Assembly (NCBI GenBank): GCA_036897525.1
Contig: JAYMTJ010000010.1
Coordinates: forward strand, 119,879-183,878
Length of the DNA stretch: 64,000 nt
Direction of reading: 5' to 3'
Source of the DNA: Pelargonium x hortorum
Taxonomy: Eukaryota; Streptophyta; Magnoliopsida; Geraniales; Geraniaceae
Positions within the stretch are counted from its first letter, which is position 1, and each line of letters begins with the position of its first letter. Positions 52,001 to 64,000 of the stretch are shown here, piece by piece. Both the position numbers and the translations under genes were made by a program. The notes beneath the pieces are model-generated. The model worked only from the letters and a program-made list of their open reading frames with translations, searched no databases and was not told the DNA's origin.

Positions 52001-54827
52001 ACTGGTAGTTAAAAAGTTCTATTTATTACTCGCCTTGTTTGTTATAAGATTTAGAGTTTTTACGGGTAGCCCCTATACTTGAGAAACTCTTAGTTAAAAA
52101 CCTTTTCTATAGCTTTTCAGGGCGGTATAATATGTATTATACCTAAGTTTTCCTATTATTTTATAATATATAAGTATCTGCCTCTCATAAGCAGGAGTAC
52201 TCCTTAAAATTATCGAGTTTAAATTAAGCGCCCCCTTAATTAATGTACACTTTCTAATATCTACTAGGTTCTTATACTCATCTCATTAACGAGAAGCTCC
52301 AGGGAACAGGAGTAGAGTCCCTTATGTATTGTATTGCCCTCCAAGAGAGAGTTCCTAACAGATTCTCCTCTGTTCAAGAGGGATTTCCACGTAGAGTTTA
52401 GCCTGTGGTCGGTAGGCACTTCCTAGGTATCTCCTATTCTTCTATTAATTACAGCTGCTAAGAGGCGTACAAACAAGTCATAGAAAAGATGCTAGTTTAA
52501 AGAATTTCCCGCGAATTGAAGTCAAGTTTGAGTCTGTTATTCCATTAGGTCTTTTAAGGAAATGGGGATTCTTTTTAGGGGAAGAGTATGCACTGAGGTG
52601 AACTAAGGGTAAACCCACCCTAACAGATAAATAGAGAGATTTCTAGCTCAACTAAGGAGTATTCCCATACAACACAAAAGAAGGCTACTAAGGATTTTCT
52701 AGCGCCTATTCAATTTTGTATTCTTCGAGAGCTTTCCGACCACCACAAATCCGTATTTATTGTCATTCAAAGCATACCTTTCACCAACCGTGGACTCCTA
52801 GCAGTTATCCCTATAAAGGGGCTGCTTTTATAAAATCCTTACTCTCTATATTTATTTAAAATGCCTAGGCTCTCGCAAAAAAAAGTGTTTTGGTTAAAAA
52901 AAATTCCTACACGAAACATCTTAACCCCGGGGCCTTAAAGGGTATAATCTTTGAAGCTCTTTACTATCTACGTTAAAGACCAAAAAGGGGGGGTATTCCT
53001 TGTGCATAAAAGTGCTTTTGTTATCTTCGACAGGGAAGTTTTATCCTACTTATATTATATCATTTTGCATTTTGACTCTAGCAGGTCTACTCAGTCTAAC
53101 AAAGTTGGGTATTTGAGAATCCTTTTACTGTAGAGTGTCTTACACATCGGTAAGCTATTCCTATAGTTTTCATTTCGTAACGAAGTTCCTTTGATCAAGG
53201 TATTAAAAGCAAACCTGTTAGAGTTGTTTAGAGCATTTATTTATACTAGACTAGGGAATTCATGTAATTCTTTTCAAAAAAAAAGGGGTTTTTAGTTATA
53301 TATCTATATAGGAACAGTTCTGTGGGTTTATTCATATAGTATTTAGAAGTAAAAAGAACTTATTAAAAGTTAAGGGTTTCTTCTTGCGTTTTGTAAGTTT
53401 TTGTGTAATATAAATAAATATTATTTAGTATATTATATATTATGAGTCTTTCTTCAATTTCAGATTTTTTTTTGCATGCAATTTATTCTTTTGTTAAAAA
53501 CGAGTGCTCTAGCTGTCTGATTAAAATCTTTCTTTTACTAGTTCCTCCTAATTAAATTCTTAGTAAGGGCTCCTCGTACACTTACACTATAAGCGCTTTC
53601 CTTTTTTTTGTCAGGAAGCCTTGCATTTACATGTAACACGGAGTATTCTTCTCATGAAGTGTTAACAGGGAGTCCTTCGAAAAGTTTTTTCTTTTTGCTC
53701 TAATCAGTAAGTGGAATATTAAATAGGATCTCTTTAAGCAGATTTACTTGAAAATAATGAAACGGACTTACTTACAAAGGGTATATCCTTATCTAAGAGG
53801 TTTCGGTTTAACATTCTTTTCCAATATAAAGTGTTTTTTTCTAGATATAACTAAATCCACAATCCGGAAAGCTGAAAAATACTACAATCTTAATGATATA
53901 TTGTTAAGGTCCCTCTAGTTAGCAGATCTAGATACACAACTCTTTAAATAAAGCTCCCATGCCGGTAAACAGAATGAAGACAATTTAACTTAGAGATCTC
54001 TATAAACCTGGAACAAAAAGGGGGATTTTTTTCTACTAATAACTAATTCAGTAAGGTTCTTTTACCTTTTATTTTACTATGACAGAAAAGTAAAAATAGC
54101 CTACTGAATTCTGAAGAGTACCCCTTTCGATAGAACGCTCTTTGATTTCTATAAATTGTGGAAAACCCGAGGTAGAGGACTTTAAATCTTATACTTATCC
54201 TATAGGCGAGGCCCCGTGTTACACATTTTAATTTAATGCCATAATTTTTCCTTGTTCACCCAATGCTATCTATATGCCCCCTAACTTGCTGACTCAATTA
54301 AGCAGCCTGTATTCCTTATAATTCTCAAGTTCCGGTATATTTAAATTAAGTGCATAAGCTAAAAATTTTAGTTGACTACTTACGGACTTACTCTCAAAGT
54401 CGTAGAAGACTATTGAAACCAGAACCAGTCAATGAAGAAGGCGCGGTAGCCCTATGAGTCAATGCCAGTGCAGACGATCCTGTCACAGAGGTACCGGTAG
54501 TAAAGGCTAGCTTTAGCTGTATCTATGTCCTCTTTGTCTTCATGGTTTGTAAAGCAGAGAACTGAATAACAGATTGACAGATTCTCTTGTAGCTAATGAC
54601 CGGTAAAGGAGTCAATACAATTTCTTGGTTCTTGTCAGCCGATAAATGTATTCTTTTTTTTTGCTTTGGAAGTGGAGCTTTGTTGCTTTGGTGTTTGCTT
54701 GAGAGTAGAGTCCTTTGAGCTTTACTTACTTACTAGAATTCCTACTCTTTTCCAATTTCCAAACATTAGAAATTCTTGTCTAAAGACAACCTGAACTAAT
54801 AATAAGAAAAAAATGAAACGGATTCTA
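46049..54827. other. non-coding, gene-free
   Basis: AT-rich, with GGGCCC at 47381, 48050 and 50294 and GATACCC at 50456. An AT-only stretch with almost no G or C lies around 53405-53444. Islands occur near 49.64-49.8, 50.9-51.05, 52.29-52.56 and 54.4-54.78 kb. No gene, rRNA or intron seen. Confidence 0.7.
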
Positions 54828-54895
54828 GACAAATTATAGGATTCGAACCTACGACTTGAAATTCCAAATTCATCTGCTTGACAACTTTGAAATTC
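54828..54895 (-). pseudogene. tRNA relic, Asn-like
   Basis: On the minus strand gtcgtaggttcgaatcctat (around 54837-54857) is a nearly perfect T arm of the plastid trnN type, with stem gtagg/cctat. Upstream, agcagatgaatttggaatttcaa keeps the length of trnN between D arm and T arm but has lost the GTT anticodon; the loop region reads ttggaa. No D arm is recognisable, and the acceptor strands do not pair. Other isotypes that share this T arm cannot be excluded. It shares the gtcgtaggttc core with the minus-strand relic at 14.25 kb, so the two may be copies of one gene. Confidence 0.45.
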
Positions 54896-57800
54896 TTATT
54901 GTTTTGAATTTGACTCCTAAAATTAGACTACTAGATTTAATAACATATAACAGACTGAAGAAGAACTAAACGAATATTCTTATCTCCTAAGTGATTATTA
55001 TTAGCCTTAAAAACAAGAGGAATTTCTCCTTAAATTGTTCTTAAAATACCTGCAGCTCAAAGTTAAATAGAACAACTCGAAACTAGAACGCTTTTTTTTC
55101 CTCTCTCTCATCAACTAAATAGGATTGCTGGGTATTTTTCTTATCTTATAATGTATCAATCTTTTACAAATTAAGCAAGTGGAAATCACTGGGTTTCTCC
55201 TAAATTTATTAATTCTGAACTGGGATTCTTTGGATTACCTAATAACAATTACTTTATAATAGCCTAGGAATTGCTTCATATCATAATAATATTTATAGTT
55301 TAGAATTGACCAGGAAAAATAGATCTTTAACAAAGAGTCAAATTATGTTATGCTCACTTCGATCAAAACTAGAATTTTTTTGCCGATAAGATTTAACCAC
55401 GGGCCCCCAAAAAGATAGGTAAGACACTCCCTGAAGCGTAACTTCTAGTCTAATTTAGAGTTTTTTTGCTAATACCCAGTAGGAAACTTATTAAAAAGAC
55501 TTTTCCGTGCACTATATCAAGAGTTAGCATTTTTATTTATTTACCAAGCAATATCTATAGGGAAAAGGACTCTCACAGAGGTCTTGTTTTTTGAGAATTA
55601 AAGGCTGCTAAAGTCAAATTTGGAAGGAAGGAAGCTTTAGTTTATAGGATCCTTAAGAAAAGTGAGCTAGTAGGATTTAGTTTACTAGCCTGAAATTAGA
55701 CTTTATTTTAGTCCGTAGAAGTACCTTTAGGGCCCGCAACCTTATGTAGAAAAGCCACCAGTTTCAATAAAGTGAAATCGGACGAGATATGTCTCTTTAG
55801 AGTTCTAAGTGTTTGTTTGGGTTTACTAAGCTTTCCCTTGTTTGAACACAAGAACCTAAGTAAGAGAAAGCCGCCTTTTCTATTTCTTTGCCTTGCTACA
55901 ATTCAGGATTTCTTAGTCCTATTGCCGCCAGCTACTCTAAAAAACAGACTAAACTTTACTTGAAATTCTTTACTAAGGTAATCCTTTCCCTAAATTTCTC
56001 TTATTATTAATATTAAGACTTGCAGCACTTGAAAAACAAGGGAACACTAAAGCAACCTAGTACTCACTATTCCTTAAAACCTACTTGCTTGAATTTCAAA
56101 TTCAGGAATAAGAAGGTTTTTACTGGTATAGGTTCAACAAAATAAAATTGTATTCGGTACTAAAAAGCCGGCCGAGCGATTACCCCAGTATAATAAATAA
56201 GTAGAAACCGATATATAAATTGAACTCTTTTAATACCTGCGACTTAAAACACCCCTTAATTTTCGATTATATATAAAAAACTAAAACTTTTGATTAGCAG
56301 ACAAGGGACATATAGGCTTACTACTCCTTATAATAAACTTATATAAAGTACAGGGTTTTAATCTTATAAGGGTAGACTACTTTATAGGATAACCGGCTTT
56401 CTTAGTCTGTATATATCCTTAAAAGTCAGTACCCTTTAATTAAGGGATTGACATACCTTGTTAGGATCAGAAACCTACCAAACGAATCTGAAGTATTCAA
56501 CCAAAACCTAGAGTATCCCCTTTACTGTTACTGTTAGTATCACCCAGAATTTTGCTTTATCCTTTATCTAGGAGGTTTTACTTTATGTTATAAGGCCCTT
56601 AACAGGAACTAATTTCGATCTACTCTTAGATAAGGATTCCCCCCTAGATTTTTAGACAATTACAAAACACTATGCCCTTTTCAACCTATGTAAGTGATGC
56701 CTCAGCCTCTCTTAGAACTTTAGTAACTAGCCGCAAAAGTACTTCAAAAAAAGCAGATGGACCCTATAGGCTTACTCGGCAAAGGTCTCGCTTATTGGAA
56801 AATCTCCTAAGAATCCAAGCGAACCCTATTAAGAACTAAGAAATTAAACAAAAAGGATAGAGTATAATAAGGTTTTTTTGAATATCTAAATACTCCAAAA
56901 GAACCCCACACTACCCTCGAGATAACTACAAAGTTAGATAAACATTAGTGATCTTGACCTAATTATCAACTAATTCAAAATTTTTGAACTAGAAACAGAG
57001 TAATAGAAATCCGTGCAAATACTGAATGGAAGTCAAACTCCTATTTTAAAATAAGATACCAATGCAATCCCTTATTATTCATTCAATTCAGGCATAGCTT
57101 TTTTTCCAGAACTTGAATACAAAGCGTCCTATAATTAAGCAAGAAAGTATGCCCTTACGACTGACTATACAGGGCACTAAAACTTTAAAAGCGCTCAATT
57201 TAGATTAGAGGGAAAGCTAAGCCAAGAAGAATTCAACCCAAGTAAAATAAACCCTTTGTCATACAAGTTTCCCATTATATAAAAAGGAAAATCTTAACCA
57301 AAAAAAGTGTTTCTCTATATTCCTACTCTTAGTATCCGGGAAAGATTGAGAAGAGATGTTAGGAGGATGTTGTCCACTCAACGTTCCCTTGTTTCTGGTT
57401 TTCTTGAGAGAGGTTTCCCAAGGTATATATATATATAATTTTAATATTAGATATCATGAATGAAAGGCGGCTCTATTCAATTAGGAACGCAACTCCCTGA
57501 CTTATGTAGCTAGTGTTTTTCCTGTCCTTCTAAGTAGAAGAGCTCTCTCTATTATAATTATAGCCCTATTGGGTTTATACGAGTATATATAGAAAGGAGA
57601 GGCATGTCTATGTATCTTTTTCAAAAAGACGGGGTACTACCAACAAACTAACAATTTTGTGTGTTTATAATAAATAAGACTTTTCTTGTCTATTTGATTT
57701 CTCCTATTAGTAGAGTAGAGATCTCTGGCGTCTTAAGTTGATCTAGACTGAATATATTGCATCTAATATGTAAAGCCCCGCAGCAACTAAGAGTTGTGTT

Positions 57801-60800
57801 AATAAAAGCAGAGAAACAGGATCTTTTTTTCTAGACTAGAAATAGAAAAAGCTTAGCTTCTTTTTTGATTATCTAGTTTGCTAAACTAAAGCCAAAGCGT
57901 TGAGTATGAGCTTTAATTCAAAGGGTACACATGTCACTAAGATTTCTCAGGAGGGCCCACTAAAGAAACTTTTGGTTACAAGAGAGAAAGTATACTTCTT
58001 TTTTTTATTACACGTTTTTTTTTTCTATTTTTAGTGATATAATCCAAGTACCTAAAATTTTGAAGTCTTAACTCCTTAATCAAATAGAATCCAAAAAACT
58101 CTTACATACAGGTAGGGGCCGAACTCCGTTAAATAAAATCAGGAACGAGTTCCAAAAGCGCACTACTATCAAGTATAAGTTTTTCCGGCATAAACAGCTT
58201 CTTGGATAGGGAAATTAAGGTCTAATAAGTTTTAGTCATTATTTCAGTTACAAGCTGAGCGAGAAATCATAAGGTATCTATATAACATTTGCTTATATGA
58301 AAAGCCCCGCCCTTGATTGGATAGACGCTTCGCCCCACCTCGGAGATACCCTATAGAGACTCTGAACACAAAAGAATGGGTGCGCTTTAGTAAACGCAGT
58401 ATGTATATCGGTACCCCTTTTTTCAGACCTGGCTTAGAGAAGAAGCTCCTTTTGTGCTGAGGAGCACCTTTTTTACTTGATTATGACCTGTTCTGTTTTT
58501 TGAGTATCCGGAATATTTAATATATAAGAATCCTATTTACGGGTGGTGTTATAGATACCCGCTAAAAGTGTATTCCCCTTTTTTTGTTCTAGAAGTGGGT
58601 TAACTCTATAGAATTAAAGTACCTTGATGAAAACTCTGCGTCTCTTTTTTATTGTTTATTGAATAGGTCAAACCGGGTTCCTAAGTCTGTAGAAATTTTT
58701 TTCTAACCGTTTGATATGAGTTACTTTCAAGACTGCAAGTTGAACCGCTCCGGCTACCTAATAAAATAAGGTAATTAAGTTGAAGTAAGCATATCGGAAA
58801 TCCTTAGACGATCCAATAGAGAAAAGAAAGATTTTCGAAAGTCAATCTTTCTTTGTAGATTCAAGTGTCTTCTAGTACAAAAATGACTTCCTTTTTTCTA
58901 TACTCTATAGAGCTGTGGTACGATACTATAAAGGACTTTCCTTACCTTACGTCATAAAAGAAAACAAAAAGTGTCTTTGGCACGAAATCATTAGTAAATA
59001 TAAGAAATATCCAGGCGCTTAACTTAATAGGACTTCCTTCTTGTGTCTTATTTAAGATTTCCTTGTGACTTAATTTCCAAGTACGAGAACTCGGAAAAGA
59101 TCCTAGCTTTAAGTTTAGAGAGCTTCAAAAGGGCGACATAAGACCCTTGATTTTGACAAGTCTTATACACATTCTATAGAAAAGCAAACAAACGGTCCTT
59201 GATTAAAGCCCAGACAGAATACCCTTTATCTTAAGCCTTGTCTCTCAATTAATAGGAAATATTCGGAAAGTAATTAAAAGATTTCATGTGTTCTTTCAAA
59301 AAAAGAGTTTCGTACCTTAAATCAGGGGACGGGTAAATAAAGAATATGAATCCAGTGATTCACTTTTCTCTTTCTTGTATTTCCATAGATATTGGGTGGT
59401 AAGTAGCATCAGAGGATGCTTGTTCTAGGACTAAGGAAAGGGATAAATGCAAAAAAAAGCCTAGTTTAATAAGCTAATATTTACACTGTGTAAACCTTTT
59501 TTCGTATCGGATCGAGGGTCCGATATTATATTGATATAAACCCGGCGATTCTCGACTTAACCTTAATATAGCTTATCAATTACCTAGAGATGTAAATAGT
59601 CTAATGTAGGCACCCTTGTGTTATATTATAGCCTTCCGATTTGTTTTAAGAATTAGGTCTTGGATTTTAATTATATTAAAATGATTTTTTGGTTATAAAC
59701 TTTATAAAGTAGCGGATTCTGAGTATATAACTTTGCAGGATACCCTAAATATTTAGTATTAATATGGGCCTTTCCTTACTGTGTTTTCGTAGTATTACTC
59801 TAAGCAAAGCATACGCTATGTCCTCTATCGTCAATTTACACTTCAAATTGAAAGGGAGTTTCTGCCTTCCTTACCTTTGGATATATCTATAAGCAAGGCG
59901 TAGTATCCTGGGTTTTCTTAGAAGAGGTTGAAAGACTTTTACTTGGGTGCATATATTCTCGGGGTACAAAAAAATGACTTGTTTCTTTAAGCTGGATATC
60001 TTAGTCAGATTTAGTTAGCAGGCTACTAAGACTAAGGAACCCTCCTTGAAAGCGAGCCTGGAAGATCTCTCATATCCTAATGACATTGACTGAAAACTAG
60101 AGGTGGCCAAGCTAGGAAATTCCCTACCTTGGGTTTAAGGCGGCACGCAGTCGAAAAAGATCCACGGCAGTATAGAATCCCTGAAGTGTCCCTGCATAAA
60201 TCTGAACAAAAAGAGGGCACTCCAAACAATACTAGATGTTCAAGAAACAGAAATATTTGCGTTAACCAGGATGTGGAATATTGAGATTGGTTTGTTGACT
60301 ACGTATGTAAACTAAAATTCAACTTCTTGGATTTGATATAAAAATAAGTACCAAGGTGGTATAGCTATCCAGACTAGACTAGGACTTTTTTTATATAGAT
60401 ACACCCAATTTATACCTATTTTTGCAGTTAGCCCTACTAAATACGTAGTATTTCCCAGCCCCCTTTGCTGTAGTTAAGATTTATACGACAGACAACTTAA
60501 TTATATGCGCTTATTGCAGGATGCCTTTGATCAACAATGGAAGTATATACTACTTACTACGGGTTAGGGGCTACTAGGTCTTGTGCCACTTTACCAGCTA
60601 CCGATAACCTAACTTTAGAAATTGTCTAGGATCTCCAACTAATGGGTACAGAAGTAAATAGAAACCCGGCAGGCGCAGTCGAGAACTAATATACGCTGCC
60701 TGCAAAACGAAATACTCCTCAATTTTTATGCCATCGGGCAATTGAGATGCTATAAAATTTTATGGGCTAACCATAGTTTCTCAAGGGTTTTGGGAGGTGT

Positions 60801-63800
60801 TATAACATGAATCCAATTTGAAATTTGAAAGCGTGCAAAACCTGTACAAGACATCTTATTCACTAGATAAAACACTGAAAAAAAGGACATGAATAACTAA
60901 GATTTAGCGAGTTTATAGACTATACTTAATTGAGAGGAGGTCATTTTTTTTACCCTTAGCCATAACGAGTTAGTCACCCGCCTGATAGAAAGATTGATAT
61001 TTGCTTGTTTTGCACAGGGTACCTCCTCCTTCGTGTGAATATTTCTTAGAATAATATTTAAGGATAGTAGTGTTATACTATAGTATATTAACCTTGATAT
61101 CTGAAACCAGAAGGGATAGGGAGGTAGAGTTCTGTTACAGAAGAGTTGCTTATTATTAGGATTAAAACTTTCATTTGGCATTGACTTTTCAAGAGGGATC
61201 CTAGAGTTCGGTTAAGGGTAGATTATTAGTAGTGCTTGGAACCTAAGAGGAAGTACCACCCATCGACAGCTTACACTTGCTATTAGTAATACTTACTTTA
61301 CTAGATTGACTGACAGCTAGAGATAGGACCCATTCAGTGAGTTCCTTCTTAGAGTGGTTATAAGAATTAGGGGATTTATAGTTGGCAGGCTTACAGGTGT
61401 ACCTATATCTATTATAGCATTTTAAGCTACAAACAAGAGCTACAATATTGTTTCTCCAAAAGGTAAGCTTGCTTTCTGTATCCCTTGTTTCATACTCTTG
61501 ATACCTTTACTAGGACTTAGCTTCAACTAATAAAATATCTAGAACCAAAAAGAAAAGAGAGTTTCTAAAGCCTTAATATAACGAATACAAATGAAACCCA
61601 AAACGTTACCTTAAGCCGTAAGAATTTCCACTCATATAACTAAGGACTTTATATAGGACCTCAAGAAACAAGAATACCTCTACAACACCTCAATTGTGAA
61701 AAAGAATTCTTATTATTAAACTAACAGCTGTGAATTCCTTAAAATGATAGGGAATGAAATGAATTGTGACCTGTTATGACTTACCTCTAAATATAAAGAC
61801 TAAAGTAAAGGGCTATATAGAAAACTTTTGCCCCGAAACTAATTAAACACCTGTAAAGTCCGCAAGACTATTATTAAGACCAAGACTTGTTTGTTTGTTG
61901 CTAACCCTTGAAAAGTCTTTCTCTTGTCAAATGGAATACTCAATATTTCTACTATTTTTATAAATATTCTTTAATAACTAACACTAGGTTCCGAGAAAGC
62001 AACTCCCAATAACTACACTAGCTACTAGGGAATACCTCTTCTCTGGTTCGTACCCCCTTCTCTAGTTAGTACACTTTCTATGGTTAGGGCTCCTCCAGCT
62101 TGGTCTGGGGCTCCTGGTATGGCGTATGAATAATTAACAAGTCCTAAGTCAAGGATACAACTCCAAAAAGCAAAAGAGAGTCTGATCCAAGACACTCGAG
62201 AGGCTCCCATTCATCTCGTTAATAACAGGGACTTAGGCTAGTAGCAAGTAATTTCTTAAAAAAAATCATATTTATATTCTTTAATCTTACAAACTCTGGG
62301 TAAGGTGTGAGGGTAGAGAATTTCTCGAAAGTGTATGTATTATTAGACAAAAAGGGCGGAATCTCTCTTCTTTTCTTCTCTTCTAGGTGGGCGCTAATCC
62401 TAAAGAGTTTTAATAATCTAGGATTTTGAACCTAAGGATTTCTGCTTATTCAAGTCGCGTTTTTTTACCAAAGAATTCTTTTTTTTTTACATTACGACTG
62501 CTATTTCCTTGGATATACAGGTGCTAGAGAAATCTCTTCTGAGGTTCTGTTCTGGAGTTCCAGACAGCAAGTAAGAATCTTTTGCTTGATGGAAACTCAG
62601 GTTAATAGACGGCTTGCTAGATTATACTGTCATTTTGACTTTGGAAGAAGATAGAGAGACCCGTAACTTATAACTAAGCAAATACCTGCTAAGCTTATAG
62701 CTTAAATTCAAAGTTAGGAAAACAAAAATAAGATCTTAAGAAAAGCCAGTTCTGCATTATGTATTAGGACTATAGTAAATAAAACGGAGACACCCCGAGC
62801 CGATATTTGGCTTTTCCATATCAAGTAAGTACTAGCTCTAGCTATTGCATTTTTTTCTTGTAAAAAGGACTATCTCTAATAACCATTACACTCGAAATCA
62901 AGGAGGAGAAAGCGTGCCTTTAACTTCAGTGGTATGCCGACTTTTACAAGACTGCTTGCCTTAGGTTGAATTCGCACGGTTTTCTTTTTAGCTTTCAAAT
63001 CCTTTACAAAAAAACTTTATAAACTCTAGTTAGTCCTGCATGAGCGACGGGTAAGAGACGGATTCTTTAATGTTATCTATCGACTTTGCCTTGAAGAAAA
63101 GAAAACTTAGTCTTATTCTTTGTTGTAATAGTGCTTCCAGGGTAGTTTAGATGGGGTAACTTGTAGAAGAAAATTTTATCCCTAGTTATGGAAAACCCAG
63201 TAACTTTTTGCAGCATTTAGATATCAACGACCTCCCCACTCTATAATCATCTAGCACTCAGTTTCAACCAAATGCCCTTGGTTCCAAACGTGTTACCTTA
63301 GTTAAGGACTCTTCGAAAAATAGAATCGACGGCGCTAAAACTAGGATGAATTTTAACTTTACACTTCCTCTTGCAATAACCTGCTGGAATAAATGCTTTG
63401 ACAAAAAGTACCCATAATGTGCCATTAACCTAAAAGTCCAAGCTCTTTTAAATACTATAAACCCAATTCTGGCTATACAAAAAGAAAGAGTAGGGAGCTC
63501 CTAAAAGAGTATAAGGAAATGCCTGCATTTAATTCAGAGTATAAATCGTGAACTTTACTTAAAAGCAGCCCCGAAACTAACAAAGTAATTTAGATTTGAT
63601 CGATTTTATGTACAAGGTCTCCACTCACCTAGAAAATGGGGTTTCCCACTACGATAGAGTTATAGAACCTTTATAGGGCTCTTGCTTACGACATTAACCA
63701 GATATTCCTTAGCCTAGTCCTTCAATTTTGAAAAGATCAGTATCAGTAGTTGCTAACATAAGAGCAAGAAGACTCACTGCTATCGTTCCTTGATATTGGC

Positions 63801-64000
63801 TATAGAGTTAGAAGCTACAGAAGAAGAACTCAAACAAATACAAAGAAAGGATTCTCTTAGTTCTGTTATTCAGTCCCAGAAGAATACAAGATAAACTTTC
63901 TAAGCTACTTACAGCTACTAAACTCTTTCTTTTTCATTCTCTTTATCTAAGTGATTGTGTTGTAGGTCAATCTTATGACATTGACAGTCAAGGAACTCTA
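54896..64000. other. non-coding, gene-free
   Basis: AT-rich, with GGGCCC at 55401, 55730 and 57953, GATACCC at 58345, 58554 and 59739, and the TA microsatellite at 57424. Islands similar to the 8.9-14.2 kb block lie at about 61.19-61.75, 62.48-62.7 and 63.73-64.0 kb. On the minus strand near 62431, ttaggttcaaaatccta resembles a T arm but stands alone. No gene seen. Confidence 0.7.
57424..57437 (+). repeat. (TA)7 microsatellite
   Basis: Seven uninterrupted TA units, followed by further AT-only sequence. Likely length-variable. Confidence 0.85.

Noticed and set aside
1-64000. Nuclear intergenic DNA as the source
   Set aside because: GC would fit, but CpG does not look depleted, no transposon coding remnants are seen, and the only RNA genes are of organelle type. 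Not fully excluded for parts of the window.
1-64000. CRISPR arrays, prophage or insertion-sequence remains
   Set aside because: No regularly spaced repeats, no transposase or phage-like frames, and no terminal inverted repeats with target duplications were seen.

Overview
This 64 kb window is almost empty of genes. I find no protein-coding gene that I can support. The only intact gene is a 74-nt tRNA-Trp (CCA anticodon) of the plastid type at 31337-31410 (+). Scattered around it are decayed tRNA-like sequences: one resembling plant mitochondrial tRNA-Phe, two resembling tRNA-Lys, one resembling plastid elongator tRNA-Met, two minus-strand ones close to tRNA-Asn or tRNA-Trp, a possible tRNA-Pro just upstream of the intact tRNA-Trp, and one of unresolved identity. 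The longest open frames (120 and 123 codons) are about what chance gives in 64 kb of AT-rich DNA, and none resembles a family I know.

The best reading is a gene-poor stretch of a large, expanded plant organelle genome, most likely a seed-plant mitochondrion. The reasons are a plastid-type trnW together with mitochondrial-type trnF and trnK relics, no long ORFs, no transposon coding remains, and no obvious CpG depletion of the kind expected in methylated nuclear DNA. The GC content, about 35-37% by eye, is low for a typical angiosperm mitochondrion (mid-40s), so an inflated plastome remains a real alternative. No rRNA, no recognisable organelle protein exon and no CRISPR array were seen.

Layout. 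1-8.9 kb is AT-rich non-coding DNA with two weak tRNA relics (1.4 and 4.2 kb) and short tandem duplications. 8.9-14.2 kb is a distinct block with higher GC, fewer stop codons and few homopolymers, ending at a minus-strand tRNA relic. 14.3-31.1 kb is AT-rich again, with a trnF relic at 22.35 kb. 31.1-31.4 kb holds the possible trnP relic and the intact trnW. 31.4-54.8 kb is AT-rich with trnK relics at 43.4 and 46.0 kb. 54.8-64 kb has one more tRNA relic and then featureless DNA. Smaller islands resembling the 8.9-14.2 kb block recur through the window (for example near 5.4-6.1, 16.2-17.0, 26.2, 33.3-33.6, 38.7-39.4, 44.5-45.0, 54.4-54.8, 61.2-61.7 and 63.7-64.0 kb).

The most interesting signals are in the sequence texture. 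Short GC-rich palindromes (GGGCCC, GAGCTC) are strongly over-represented against the AT-rich background. The 7-mer GATACCC occurs at least 15 times on the + strand, and I found no copy on the - strand. A few exact dispersed repeats of 18-21 nt link distant parts of the window. None of this amounts to a demonstrated new system; it reads as an organelle gene desert built by duplication and decay, with a possibly meaningful strand-biased motif.
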